This document shows positions 16,566 to 26,400 of a stretch of DNA of 64,000 nt, in pieces. The stretch comes from Halorussus marinus (GTDB lineage Archaea > Halobacteriota > Halobacteria > Halobacteriales > Haladaptataceae), in NCBI RefSeq assembly GCF_004765795.1, contig NZ_SBIV01000003.1, positions 1 to 64,000 on the forward strand. The letters are read 5' to 3'. The position numbers and the translations under genes are program-made. The notes under the pieces are model-generated. The model saw nothing but the letters and a program-made list of their open reading frames with translations. It made no database searches and had not been told where the DNA came from. Position 1 is the first letter of the stretch, and every line of letters starts with the position of its first letter.

Positions 16566-17219
16566 TCAGTCGTTGAGTTCTTCGACGCGCTGGTCGCGGC
16601 GCTCGGCGGCGGCGTCGACCTGTTCGATGAACTCGGTCATCTGGGCTTTCATCTCCGAGCGGATCTCGGTCGGCGAGAACTCCTCGGACTCCGAGAGGAG
16701 CCGGACGAACGCCCACAGCTCCTCGTCGGTGACCTCGCTGAAGTCGCCGAATTCGAGTTTGTCGATGACCTCGTCGACGTCGATCTGGCCGACCGGGTCG
16801 ACGTTGAAGTCGACGGTGACCATCCGGTAGTCAGATCCCGCGAGCTCCTGTTCGGCCTTGTTGACCCCCTGCGAGAGCATGTCCTTGAACGGGGTGTAGT
16901 AGCCCATCGTCCCGAGGTGGAGGAAGGCGAGCAGGTCGATGATGCCCTGCGTGTACGCCTCGCGGGCGTCGTCGTCGGGGTTGAACACCGTCTCGCGGTC
17001 GCGGTCTTCGAGGTGTTCGAACAGGATCGTGAAGTCGAGGATGGAGTTGCGGATGCGGCGTCGGATCCGGTTTCGCTTCTGCTTTTTCGAGTGTTCGGTG
17101 TAGTCGGTCTTGCGCCCGAGCAGGAACTCCCGGTCGCTCGGCGTGAGGATCCCCCTGCCGCGGTCGGGCGAGTACGTGACGCTCGCGTCGGAGTCGGCCT
17201 CGTCGGGACCGTCGGTCAT
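16566..17219 (-). CDS. Haloarchaeal protein of unknown function, possible regulator
   Basis: The 217-residue product begins with an acidic tail. Next comes GRGILTPSDREFLLGRKTDY and a strongly basic helix SKKQKRNRIRRRIRNSILDF (about 44-63), then helical LFEHLEDRDRETVF and an acidic C-terminus ending in a helix. I recall this opening pattern from an abundant haloarchaea-only family without known function; the basic helix could touch nucleic acid. The cluster operator (17217-17235) overlaps its own start codon, with a TATA-like element about 27 bases upstream, which would suit an autoregulated regulator of the cluster. That role is inference. Confidence 0.6.
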   Translation of the reverse strand: MTDGPDEADSDASVTYSPDRGRGILTPSDREFLLGRKTDYTEHSKKQKRNRIRRRIRNSILDFTILFEHLEDRDRETVFNPDDDAREAYTQGIIDLLAFLHLGTMGYYTPFKDMLSQGVNKAEQELAGSDYRMVTVDFNVDPVGQIDVDEVIDKLEFGDFSEVTDEELWAFVRLLSESEEFSPTEIRSEMKAQMTEFIEQVDAAAERRDQRVEELND

Positions 17220-17235
17220 ACACAGAATGTGTGTA
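17217..17235 (-). promoter_or_regulatory. Cluster operator over a start codon (copy B)
   Basis: Read on the minus strand, TACACACATTCTGTGTATG ends exactly on the ATG of the gene at 16566-17219. It shares TTCTGTGTATG with the palindrome at 19447-19465 and has the same geometry relative to the start codon. Confidence 0.6.
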
Positions 17236-17519
17236 CGTATTTGATTAAGGGTTACGGTAGTCGGACGATATTTCCGGCTGATTCGGCGAGAGACGGGTCG
17301 AAACCGGGTACGGCGGTGATCGACGGGGCGATGGGGTCGCCGAATAGAGAACGACAGTCGGGTGCATTTCGACCGGGCGCGATCCGAACTGCGCAGACGA
17401 CTGCTCGTGACGCCGAAAAGCGACCGCCGAGTAATCCCGTCGCCGCCCCCGACATTCTCTCCCCCGCCGGCGAATTACCGTTAGGGAAGTAAACGAATAG
17501 CGTATACTAGAGGATTCAA

Positions 17520-17538
17520 TACACATATTCTGTTTCCA
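17520..17538 (+). promoter_or_regulatory. Cluster operator-like site upstream of the BCCT transporter
   Basis: TACACATATTCTGTTTCCA matches copy B at 14 of 19 positions. It lies about 20 bases before a TATA-like GTTTATG (17559-17565) that could drive the small gene at 17629 and the transporter. Confidence 0.4.
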
Positions 17539-17628
17539 TTGACCTCAATAAACGTAATGTTTATGCCAATTGTTCACGACGGATGGGGTGTGCGACATCA
17601 GATAGCACGGTGCGCGTGAGGTACCCTC

Positions 17629-17772
17629 ATGAAAGCTAGAGAGTACGGCGCTACGTCCGATCCGACGTGCGAACAGCTCGACGAACGCATCTCCGTGACT
17701 ACCGGAATCGGTCAACCGGGAGCGTCCCCCGAAACCGATTTCCGGTTACGGGAGGTGGTCGCCCGTGAGTAA
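17629..17772 (+). CDS. 47-residue small protein or leader peptide overlapping the BCCT gene
   Basis: An ATG at 17629 preceded by GAGGT (17618-17622) opens a 48-codon frame that ends GAG TAA at 17770-17772, eight bases into the transporter gene, whose GTG start is at 17765. The peptide MKAREYGATSDPTCEQLDER... is acidic, with one Cys and no membrane segment. The transporter ribosome site GGAGGTG lies inside this frame. The overlap and both ribosome sites argue for translational coupling. Whether the peptide itself has a function, or only regulates the transporter, cannot be told. It is not a known family to me. Confidence 0.5.
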   Translation: MKAREYGATSDPTCEQLDERISVTTGIGQPGASPETDFRLREVVARE

Positions 17773-19408
17773 CGCCGACGACCTCGGGGCCGTCGGCCGG
17801 TTCAGAGAAGAGCTCGACCCGATCGTGTTCCTGTTCGGCGCGGGCCTGACCGTCGGACTCATCGCGCTGTACTTCGTCGACTCCGCGCTCGTCCAGGACG
17901 GGATCGACGCGGCCAACGGCCTGATAAACCAGTATCTCAACTGGGCGTTGCTGATCATCGTGTTCCTCATCGTCCTGTTCTTGCTGTTCCTGATCGTCGG
18001 CCCGTGGGGGAACATCAAGCTCGGCGACGAGTCGCCGGAGTACAGCTTCCTGTCGTTCTTCGCGATGCTGTACTCCGCGGGGTTCGCGGCGGGCGTGGTG
18101 TTCTGGGGTCCGGCCGAGGCGCTGTTCTACTACGACAACCCCTCGCCGCTGTTCGACGTCGCGGGCGGCTCCTCGGAGGCGATGGTGATCGCGGTCCAGC
18201 AGACGATCTTCCACTGGGCGCTCCCCCAGCTCGCGGTCTTCACCATCATGGGGATCGCGATCGGCTACTTCGCGTACAACTACGAGTCGGTTCCGCTCCG
18301 GGTCTCCTCGGCGCTGACCCCGATCCTCGGCAAGGACAACCTCGACGGCGTGGGCGCGAAGATCGTCGACATCATCGCGGTCTTCGCGACCATCGGCGGC
18401 GTCGCGACCTCGCTTGGCTTTATCGGGAGCCAGTTCATCACCGGGCTCGACTACCAGTGGGGCATCGATCTGGGTGACACCGGCGTCATCCTCGTCGTCA
18501 CCGCGATGACGCTTTTGTTCACCATCTCGATGGTGCTCGGGGTCGACAAGGGGATCCGTCGACTCTCGAACTTCAACATGATCATGTTCGTCGCGCTCAT
18601 GGCGGTGGCGTTCGTCGTGGGTCCGTCGGTGTTTCTCGTGTTGCTCGGGACCCAGGCGCTGGGCGGGATGATCACCGATTTCGTCTCGATGAGCCTGTTC
18701 ACCGGCGCGGGCGCGATGGGCGGGGGCGACCCCGCCGCCACCGAGTGGATGAACGCGTGGACGGTCTTCTACTGGGCGTGGGCGCTCTCGTGGTCGCCGT
18801 TCGCGGGCCTGTTCATCGCCCGCATCTCGAAGGGCCGGACCGTCCGGGAGGTCGCGTTCACCGGCATCGGCGCGACGTCGGCCGCGACCATCCCGTGGTT
18901 CACCATCGTCGGCGGGTCGGCCGTCTGGGCCCAGCACAACGGCACCGCCGATATTCTGGGTCCCCTCGGAGAGATCGGCGCCTCGGTCGCGGGCTACGCG
19001 CTGTTCGAGACGTTCCCGTTCGGCTCGGTGCTGATGGTGGTGTTCATGCTGCTGGTGACCACCTTCTTCATCACGTCGGCCGACTCCTCGACGCTCGCGG
19101 TGTCGATGATGACCACCGGCGGGAAGGCCGAGCCCTCGAACATCAACCGCGTGTTCTGGGGCGTCGTCCTCGGGATGTTCGCCGCGATCCTGATGACCCT
19201 CGGCGGGGTCAACGCGCTCCAGGACGCGGTCATCATCACCGGCGCGCCGTTCGCGTTCGTCTGTTTCGCCGCGTTGCTCGGGCTCGTCCGGGAGTTCAGT
19301 TCGAAGTACGGGCGCGTGTTGTTGCAGGAGGAGACGGCGATCGTCGGCTCCTCGGAGTCGACCGACAAATCCGGGACCGCCACGCGGCCGAGCACCGACG
19401 ACGACTGA
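17765..19408 (+). CDS. BCCT family compatible-solute transporter
   Basis: The 547-residue membrane protein has about twelve hydrophobic spans and the BCCT signature near residue 330: a Trp-rich FYWAWALSWSPFAGLF segment followed by RISKGRTVREV. FFAMLYSAGFAAGVVFWG near residue 95 and FFITSADSSTLAVSMM near 435 are also typical. BCCT carriers take up betaine, carnitine, choline or ectoine with sodium or protons. Its place between ectoine-type catabolic genes suggests ectoine or a related solute. The GTG start is set by GGAGGTG seven bases upstream. The C-terminal tail is short, so osmosensing through a long cytosolic tail is unlikely. Confidence 0.93.
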   Translation: MSNADDLGAVGRFREELDPIVFLFGAGLTVGLIALYFVDSALVQDGIDAANGLINQYLNWALLIIVFLIVLFLLFLIVGPWGNIKLGDESPEYSFLSFFAMLYSAGFAAGVVFWGPAEALFYYDNPSPLFDVAGGSSEAMVIAVQQTIFHWALPQLAVFTIMGIAIGYFAYNYESVPLRVSSALTPILGKDNLDGVGAKIVDIIAVFATIGGVATSLGFIGSQFITGLDYQWGIDLGDTGVILVVTAMTLLFTISMVLGVDKGIRRLSNFNMIMFVALMAVAFVVGPSVFLVLLGTQALGGMITDFVSMSLFTGAGAMGGGDPAATEWMNAWTVFYWAWALSWSPFAGLFIARISKGRTVREVAFTGIGATSAATIPWFTIVGGSAVWAQHNGTADILGPLGEIGASVAGYALFETFPFGSVLMVVFMLLVTTFFITSADSSTLAVSMMTTGGKAEPSNINRVFWGVVLGMFAAILMTLGGVNALQDAVIITGAPFAFVCFAALLGLVREFSSKYGRVLLQEETAIVGSSESTDKSGTATRPSTDDD

Positions 19409-19446
19409 GCCGCGACCCGTCTAATAACAACTTTTAATTGACGACA

Positions 19447-19465
19447 CATACACTTTCTGTGTATG
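19447..19465 (+). promoter_or_regulatory. Perfect 19-bp palindromic operator over a start codon (copy D)
   Basis: CATACAC-TTTCT-GTGTATG is a perfect inverted repeat with 7-base arms. Its last three bases are the ATG of the aminotransferase gene at 19463. A TATA-like CTTTTAATTG (19431-19440) lies about 25-30 bases upstream, so the palindrome covers the transcription start. This is a classic repressor position. Confidence 0.7.
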
Positions 19466-20821
19466 GATAGGGACACCGCGGAACCCGACGCGGACGCGCT
19501 CCCCGGCCCGAACGCCGAGAAGTGGGTGCAGTTCCACGGAGAGCACGCGGCCCCGAGCGAGTACTCCCACGAGTTCGTCTGGGACATCACCGCCGAGGCC
19601 GACGGCCCGTTCGTCACCGACGTCGACGGGAACGTGCTCCTCGATTTCACCTGCCACATCGGGGCCGCGCCGCTGGGGTACAACAACGAGAAGATGCTCG
19701 ACAAGTTCGAGGAGTTCGATCTGGTCGAGCCGATGAAGATCGCCGGCCAGGACATGTACTTCGGGGCGGGTCCCGACCCCGAGTCGTCGTCGCTTCCCGG
19801 TTCGAGCCACCTGATGGCGAGGCTGACGGAGGTGTCGAGCCACTACGACATGGACACGGTCTTCCTGTCGAACTCCGGGGCCGAGGCGGTCGAGAACGCG
19901 ATGAAGATCACCTACGACCGGAACCCGACCGCCAAGTACGGCTTCGCGTTCGCCGACAGCTTCCACGGCCGGACGCTCGGGACCCTCTCGGTCACCCGGT
20001 CGAACGAGGTCTACACCCGCCACTACCCGGAGATCGCCGGCATCCGGACGGTGCCGTTCTGCGACGGCTGTGGCGGCGCCGACTCGTGTGACTGTGGGTT
20101 TTTCACCGGCGAGGGCTCCCAGCTCCGAAACGCCCTCCAGCCCGAGGGCGGCCACCTCAACCCCGACGAGGTCGGATTCGTCGTCGTCGAGCCGATTCAG
20201 GGCGTCGGCGGCTACCGGTTCCCGAGCGAGTCGTTCATGGCGGAGGTCGGTGACGTCTGTGAGACGTACGACATCCCGCTGATCGTCGACGAGATCCAGT
20301 CGGGCGTCGGCCGCACCGGCGAGATGTGGGCCGCCGACCACTACCCCATCGAGCCGGACGTGATCGCGAGCGCCAAGGGGCTCCGGGTCGGCGCGACGAT
20401 CTCGCGCTCGGACGTCTTCCCCGCCGAGTCCAATCGCCTCGGCTCGACGTTCGGCGGCGGCGACATCCTCGCGTCGATGCAGGGCGTGTTCACGCTGGAG
20501 GCGATCGAGGAACACGACCTGCTCGACAACGCGACCGAGCGGGGTCGCCAGGCCACGGAACTGCTCGCCGACGGGTCGCCCGACCACGTCGTCGACGTGC
20601 GGGGCGAAGGACTCATGCTCGCGGTCGAGTTCGACGCCGCCGACCGGCGCGACGCCGTGGTCGAGGAGTCGCTGAAGCGGGGCCTGCTCACCCTCGGCTG
20701 TGGGACCAAGACCATCCGACTGCTCCCGCCGCTCGACGCGACCGAGCGCGAGATCGAGCTCGGCATCGGTATCTTCACCGACGCCGTCGAAGCCGCCGGC
20801 CGCGCGTCGCGGGTCGCGTAG
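19463..20821 (+). CDS. Class III PLP aminotransferase with cysteine-rich insert
   Basis: The 452-residue enzyme has LSNSGAEAVENAMK (135-148), FADSFHGRTLGTLS, VEPIQGVGG, LIVDEIQSGVGRTGEMWA and SAKGLRVG with Lys305 as the Schiff-base residue. A loop at 198-212 (PFCDGCGGADSCDCG) contains four cysteines at 200, 203, 209 and 211, which could hold a metal; I do not know whether this is common in the family. Likely a diamino- or omega-amino acid transaminase acting on solute breakdown products. It is leaderless, with a palindromic operator over its start. Confidence 0.87.
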   Translation: MDRDTAEPDADALPGPNAEKWVQFHGEHAAPSEYSHEFVWDITAEADGPFVTDVDGNVLLDFTCHIGAAPLGYNNEKMLDKFEEFDLVEPMKIAGQDMYFGAGPDPESSSLPGSSHLMARLTEVSSHYDMDTVFLSNSGAEAVENAMKITYDRNPTAKYGFAFADSFHGRTLGTLSVTRSNEVYTRHYPEIAGIRTVPFCDGCGGADSCDCGFFTGEGSQLRNALQPEGGHLNPDEVGFVVVEPIQGVGGYRFPSESFMAEVGDVCETYDIPLIVDEIQSGVGRTGEMWAADHYPIEPDVIASAKGLRVGATISRSDVFPAESNRLGSTFGGGDILASMQGVFTLEAIEEHDLLDNATERGRQATELLADGSPDHVVDVRGEGLMLAVEFDAADRRDAVVEESLKRGLLTLGCGTKTIRLLPPLDATEREIELGIGIFTDAVEAAGRASRVA

Positions 20822-20929
20822 GACCCGGATCACGACGATCGGCGTCCGGCGTCCGAGTGCTCGGACCGAATCGAGCTCGGAGGCGAGACGCCAGACGCGC
20901 CTCGGCGCGGACCGACTCCTCGCCGGACG

Positions 20930-21100
20930 TCAGTCCTCGACCGCGACCCCGTCGAGAGCGTCCAGCCCGTCGAGCGTCTCCGCGAGGTGCTCGGGGCCGC
21001 TACCGGCTATCGCGGCGGCGACGGGGGTTCGGTTCGGATCGGCGGTCTCGACGTCGGCGTGAGTGACGACGTCGTCGGCGTCGGGGGCGCGCTCGGTCAT
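20930..21100 (-). CDS. 56-residue acidic protein coupled to the M20 amidohydrolase
   Basis: The ATG at 21098-21100 overlaps the stop of the amidohydrolase gene as ATGA, and the frame runs 57 codons to a TGA at 20930. The peptide MTERAPDADDVVTHADVETA... and its ending EHLAETLDGLDALDGVAVED have fully haloarchaeal codon use and acidity. No cysteine, membrane span or family motif is visible. The classic four-base overlap makes it likely to be a real, co-translated gene. Function unknown. Confidence 0.55.
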   Translation of the reverse strand: MTERAPDADDVVTHADVETADPNRTPVAAAIAGSGPEHLAETLDGLDALDGVAVED

Positions 21101-22377
21101 GCGCCGTCGGTCGCGACCGAGCGGATCGACTCGGTCAACACCTCGACACCGGTCGCGAGGCTCCGCTCGTCGACGTCGAACGTCTCGGTGTGGTGGCTCG
21201 TCGGGTGGTCGGTGCCGACGATGAGGTACGACGCGAGCCCGCCCGCCTCCTGGACGCGCTCCATCAGGAAGGTGGCGTCCTCGCTCGCGCCGAAATCGGC
21301 GGTCGGCACGACGGTGTCGACGCCCTCGACGCCGCGGGCGGCGTCCGCGACGACGTCGACGAGTTCGGGGTCGCTGTCGGCCCGCGGCGACTCGCTGACC
21401 ACCTCGACCGTCGCCTCACAGCCGTGCATCTCGGCGGCGGTCTCGACGGTCTCGGTCAGCCGGCCTTTCGCGTACTCCATCAGCTCGGTGGTCTCCCCGC
21501 GGGCCTCGGCGACGAGGTCGGCGCGCTCGGCGATCACGTTGCTCGCGGTCCCAGACGACGCCTTGCCGACGTTCACCCGGGTCATCCCGTCCTCGTGGCG
21601 CGGGATGGCGTAGGCGTTCTGGATCGCGGTGCCGAGCGCCTGCATCGCGTTGTCGCCGTCCTGTGGGGCCTTTCCGGCGTGGGCGGAGGTCCCCCGGATG
21701 GTCGCGTCGACGTGGCACATCGCCAGCGGGCGCTCGATGCCTGCGACCACCTCGCCGGTCGGGTGGTCGAGGCCGACGTGGACCGCCAAGAAGTAATCGA
21801 GCCCTTCGGCGAACCGGCTCCGGGCCATCGGGTAGCCGCCGCCGGAAGTTTCCTCGGCGGGCTGGAAGAAGACGACCAGCCGACCCGCGAAGTCGCTGTC
21901 TTTGATCGCTTCGAGCGTCGCCAGCCCCCAGGTCATGTGGGCGTCGTGGCCGCAGGCGTGCATCGTCTCGCCGGTCTCCGACCGGAACCCCTCGGCGGCC
22001 GGAGCGTGGTCGTCGGCGCTCGACTCCTCGATGAACAGCCCGTCGATGTCGACCCGAAGGCCCACTGTCGGCCCCTCGCCCCGGTCGAGCACCGCGATCG
22101 CGCCGGTGTTGCCGCCCGCCATCGCGTCGAGGAGCCCGGGGTCCGCGCCCCGGTCGCGCGCGCGCTCGAACCACCGTTCGACGCTGTCGTCGTCGGGCAC
22201 CGCCATCCGGTCGTCGGGGTCGTACGCGTCGGGACCGACGGCGAGCTCGTCGACGCCGATCCGTTCGAGCGCCTCGACCAGCAGGTGGGTGGTGTAGAAC
22301 TCGCGCCACGCCGGCTCCGGATACCGGTGGAACTCGCGTCGGGTCTCGGCCAGTTCGTCTCGAACCGTCTCTGGCAT
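21097..22377 (-). CDS. M20 family metallo-amidohydrolase
   Basis: The 426-residue protein carries the M20D signature: LRVDIDGL (Asp near 110), ETMHACGHDAHM (137-148, with Cys142 and His144), FFQPAEETSGGG, the dimerisation-domain marker GTSAHAGKAPQDGDNA, and a final VGTDHPTSHHTETFDVDE. Relatives hydrolyse N-acyl amino acids or p-aminobenzoyl-glutamate. In this cluster it could deacylate an N-acetyl-diamino acid, overlapping with the AstE-family enzyme, or an N-acyl solute. It is divergent from the D-2-hydroxyacid dehydrogenase gene and co-translated with a 56-residue protein. The family is certain; the substrate is not. Confidence 0.88.
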   Translation of the reverse strand: MPETVRDELAETRREFHRYPEPAWREFYTTHLLVEALERIGVDELAVGPDAYDPDDRMAVPDDDSVERWFERARDRGADPGLLDAMAGGNTGAIAVLDRGEGPTVGLRVDIDGLFIEESSADDHAPAAEGFRSETGETMHACGHDAHMTWGLATLEAIKDSDFAGRLVVFFQPAEETSGGGYPMARSRFAEGLDYFLAVHVGLDHPTGEVVAGIERPLAMCHVDATIRGTSAHAGKAPQDGDNAMQALGTAIQNAYAIPRHEDGMTRVNVGKASSGTASNVIAERADLVAEARGETTELMEYAKGRLTETVETAAEMHGCEATVEVVSESPRADSDPELVDVVADAARGVEGVDTVVPTADFGASEDATFLMERVQEAGGLASYLIVGTDHPTSHHTETFDVDERSLATGVEVLTESIRSVATDGA

Positions 22378-22510
22378 GCGTGGACCTCACACGCTCCAGC
22401 CACTTATTTGTAAACGCTTTCCGTTAATAGTGGCTACACAAAGGATTAAGTCCGCCACTCGCCATGGGTCGAACACTCACAGCGCGTCCGCGAGACGCGA
22501 CCACCCAACC

Positions 22511-23482
22511 ATGAACGAGAAACCCGACGTCGTCGTCCTTCGGGAGGGGACCGAAGGGCTATCGATGGAATCGTACGCCGACGAACTGCGCGACCGACTC
22601 CCCGACCGCACCGTCGCGCTCGCGCGTACGCCGAGCGAGGAGCGCGAACTCGTCGCCGACGCCCGGGTCGTCACCGGCATCACCGTCGACGAGGAGACGC
22701 TCTCGGGAGCCCAACGGCTCGAACTGTTCGCCTGCACGTTCGCGGGCACCGACCACGTCCCGATGGACGCGTTCGCCGACCGCGGGGTCGCGGTCACGAA
22801 CGCCGGCGGCATCCACGCGCCCGGCATCGCCGAGCAGGCGATCGGCAACATGCTCGCGTTCGCGCGCCGGCTCCACGAGGGGTGGCGGCGCAAGCGGAAC
22901 CGCGAGTGGCGCCACTTCCAGTCGAGCGAGTTCACCGACAGCACCGTCACCGTGATCGGGCTCGGCTCCATCGGACAGGCGGTCGTCCAGCGCCTCGACG
23001 GGTTCGAGGTCGACACGATCGGCGTCCGCTACACCCCCTCGAAGGGCGGGCCGACCGACGAGGTCGTCGGCTTCGACGAGGAGGCGATCCACGACGCCCT
23101 CTCGCGCAGCGAGTACGTCGTCGTCGCCTGCCCGCTCAACGACATGACCCGCGGGCTGATCGGCGAGGCCGAACTGGCGACGCTCCCGACCGACGCCGTG
23201 GTGGTCAACGCCGCCCGCGGCCCCATCGTCGACACCGACGCGCTCGTCTCGGCGCTGCGCTCGAACAAGATCCGGGGCGCGGCCCTCGACGTGACCGACC
23301 CCGAGCCCCTGCCCGAGGACCACGCGCTCTGGACCCTCGAAAACTGCCTGATCACGCCCCACACCGGCGGCCACACCCCGCGCCACTGGGAGCGGCTCGC
23401 CGACATCGTCGCCGACAACGTCGAACGGCTCGACTCGGGCGCGGCGCTCGAAAACCAAGTACTTGCGCCCGAGTCCCGTTAG
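22511..23482 (+). CDS. D-isomer-specific 2-hydroxyacid dehydrogenase
   Basis: The 323-residue enzyme has an NAD-binding fold with VIGLGSIGQAVVQRL near residue 146, the catalytic Arg in NAARGPIVD, a Glu in DPEPLPEDHALW and the catalytic His in LITPHTGGHTP. It reduces a 2-oxoacid to a D-2-hydroxyacid, or the reverse, with NAD(P)H in the cytosol. The next gene, nine bases away, encodes a large FAD/Fe-S enzyme of the type that oxidises D-2-hydroxyacids, so the two may act on the same compound with different electron carriers. The ATG at 22511 is chosen because the longer frame includes promoter sequence. Confidence 0.9.
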   Translation: MNEKPDVVVLREGTEGLSMESYADELRDRLPDRTVALARTPSEERELVADARVVTGITVDEETLSGAQRLELFACTFAGTDHVPMDAFADRGVAVTNAGGIHAPGIAEQAIGNMLAFARRLHEGWRRKRNREWRHFQSSEFTDSTVTVIGLGSIGQAVVQRLDGFEVDTIGVRYTPSKGGPTDEVVGFDEEAIHDALSRSEYVVVACPLNDMTRGLIGEAELATLPTDAVVVNAARGPIVDTDALVSALRSNKIRGAALDVTDPEPLPEDHALWTLENCLITPHTGGHTPRHWERLADIVADNVERLDSGAALENQVLAPESR

Positions 23483-23491
23483 CTCGAACAG

Positions 23492-26400
23492 ATGGCCACA
23501 CACGACACCCCGGCCGCCGACGAGCGGCCGGACCGCGACGACGATCCGGCGGCCGACCCGCGGGCCGACTACGACTACGTCGGCGGCGGCGTCGCCGACG
23601 CGGAGCTCGTCGGAGACCTCCGCGACCGGATCGACGGCGAGGTCCGCTTCGATTCGTACTCCCGCCAGCTGTACGCGACCGACGCCAGCGCCTACGAGGT
23701 GACGCCGATCGGCGTCGTCCTCCCGGCCTCGACCGCGGACGTCGCGGCGGTCGTCGAGTACTGCGCCGACCGCGAGATCCCGGTCCTCCCGCGGGGTGGC
23801 GGGACCAGCCTCGCCGGGCAGGCGGTCAACGAGGCGGTCGTGCTCGATTTCACGACCCACATGGGCGAGCTGGTCGAGGTCGACCCCGACGACCGCCGGG
23901 CGCGGATGCAGGCCGGTGCGGTCCTCGCGGAGCTCAACGACGAGCTCGCGCCCCACGGTCTGAAGTTCGCGCCCGACCCCGCCGCGGGCAACCGGAGCAC
24001 CGTCGGCGGTGCGATCGGGAACAACTCGACGGGGGCTCACTCGCTGAAGTACGGCAAGACCGACGCGTACGTCGAGTCGTGCGAGGTCGTCTTGGCGGAC
24101 GGCACCGTGACGACGTTCGGCGAGGTCTCGCTCGACGAACTCCGAGCCCGGGCCGACCCGGCGGCCGAGGACCTCCAAGCCCGCATCTACGCCGAGGTCG
24201 CTCGCATCGTCGACGAGGAAGCCGAGGCGGTTCGGGACGTCTACCCCCAGCTCAAGCGCAACGTCTCGGGGTACAACCTCGATCGATTGATAGCCGAGGC
24301 CGAGGACGGCTCGGTCAACCTCGCGCGCCTGCTCGCCGGGAGCGAGGGCACCCTCGGGATCGTCACCGAGGCGACGGTCTCGCTCGAACCCGTCCCCGAG
24401 ACCAAGGCGGTCGCGCTCCTCACGTACCCCGACCTGCTGGACGCGATGGCCGACGTCGACGACATCGTCCGGGACCACGACCCGGCGGCCGTCGAGGCCA
24501 TCGACGACGTGTTGCTCGATCTGGCCCGAGACACCGAGGAGTTCGCGGACGTGGTCGGGATGCTCCCGTCGGGGACCGAGACCGCGCTACTCGTGGAGTT
24601 CTACGCCGAGGACGACGCCCGCGGCCGCGAGCAGGTCGCGGACCTGCTCGACGACCGCGTGGGCGACCGGGCGTTCGACGCGCTCGAAGCCCACGACGCC
24701 GACGAGCGCGCCCAGCTCTGGAAGCTCCGGAAGTCCGGGATGCCGATCCTGCTCTCTAGGACCTCCGACGCCAAACACATCTCGTTCATCGAGGACACCG
24801 CGGTCCCGACCGAGAACCTCGCCGACTACGTCGCGGAGTTCCAGCGGGTCCTCGAAGACAACGACACGTTCGCGAGCTTCTACGCCCACGCCGGTCCCGG
24901 GTGTATGCACATGCGCCCGCTGGTCGACACCAAGAGCCCGGCGGGAGTCAACCAGATGGAGTCCATCTCGGACGCGGTGACCGACCTCGTCGTAGAGTAC
25001 GGCGGGAGCGTCTCGGGCGAACACGGCGACGGCCGCGCCCGGACCCAGTGGAACCGCAAGCTCTACGGCGACCACGTCTGGGGCGTGTTTCGCGATCTCA
25101 AGACCGCGTTCGACCCCGACTGGCTGCTCAACCCCGGGCAGGTGTGTGGCGACGTCGACATGACCGAGAACCTGCGATTCGACCCCGACTACGAGTTCGA
25201 GGCCGGCTTCGATCCGGCGCTCGACTGGGCCAACGAGAACGGCTTTCAGGGGATGGCCGAACTCTGTCACGGCTGTGGGGGCTGTCGGGGCGAGCAGGAG
25301 ACCACCGGCGGCGTGATGTGTCCGACCTACCGGGCCGCCGACGAGGAGAGCCTCAGCACGCGCGGCCGGGCGAACATGCTCCGGCAGGCGATGAGCGGCG
25401 ACCTCGATCAGGATTCGACCGACACCGAGTTCGTCGCCGAGGTGATGGACCTCTGTATCGGCTGTAAGGGCTGTAAGCGCGACTGTCCGAGCGAGGTCGA
25501 CATGGCGAAGCTCAAAGCCGAGGTCGAACACGCCCACCACGAGGAGCACGGCGCCGACCTCCGCGAGCGCCTCTTCTCGGAGGTCGACCGGCTCAACGCG
25601 GTCGGATCGGCGCTCGCGCCCCTCTCGAACTGGGCCGAGAAGCTCCCGGGGGCCCGCACCCTCCTGGAGAAGACCGTCGGCATCGCCCGCGAGCGCGAGC
25701 TCCCGACGTTCCACCGCGAGAGCTTCGTCGACTGGTTCGAGGCCCGGGGCGGTCCCCGTGTCTCTGCGGCCGACGCGGTCCGGAAGGTCGCGCTGTTCCC
25801 CGACGCGTACACCAACTACAACCATCCCGAGGCCGGGAAGGCGGCGGTCCGCGTCCTCGAAGCCGCGGGGGTCCGGGTCCGGATCCCGGCGGACGTGACC
25901 TCGACCGGGCGGCCGGCCCACTCGAAGGGCTTTCTCGACAAGTCCCGCGAGCGCGCCGCGCAGAACGTCGACGCGCTCGCGCCGAAGGTCGAAGACGGCT
26001 GGGAGGTGGTGCTGGTCGAGCCCTCCGACGCCGTGATGCTCCAGTCGGACTACCTCGACCTGCTGGGCGAGACGACCGACGCCGAGCGGGTGGCGAGAAA
26101 CACCTACGGCGTGCTGGAGTATCTCGACCGGTTCGACCTGACCGACGCGGTCGCGTTCGACGCGCCAGACGAGTCGGTGACCTACCACGGCCACTGCCAC
26201 CAGAAGGCGACCAAGAAAGACCACCACGCCGCCGCGGTGCTCGACGCGGCGGGCTACGAGGTGGACCCGCTGGACTCGGGATGTTGCGGGATGGCCGGGA
26301 GCTTCGGCTACGAGGCCGAACACTACTCGATGAGCAGAGCGATCGGCGAGATCCTGTTCGAGCAGGTCGAGGCCAGCGACGGCGACGTGGTGGTCGCGCC

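Noticed and set aside
22559-24478. 639-codon minus-strand frame
   Set aside because: It runs antisense to the D-2-hydroxyacid dehydrogenase and the start of the FAD/Fe-S gene, which have clear family motifs; the shadow has none.
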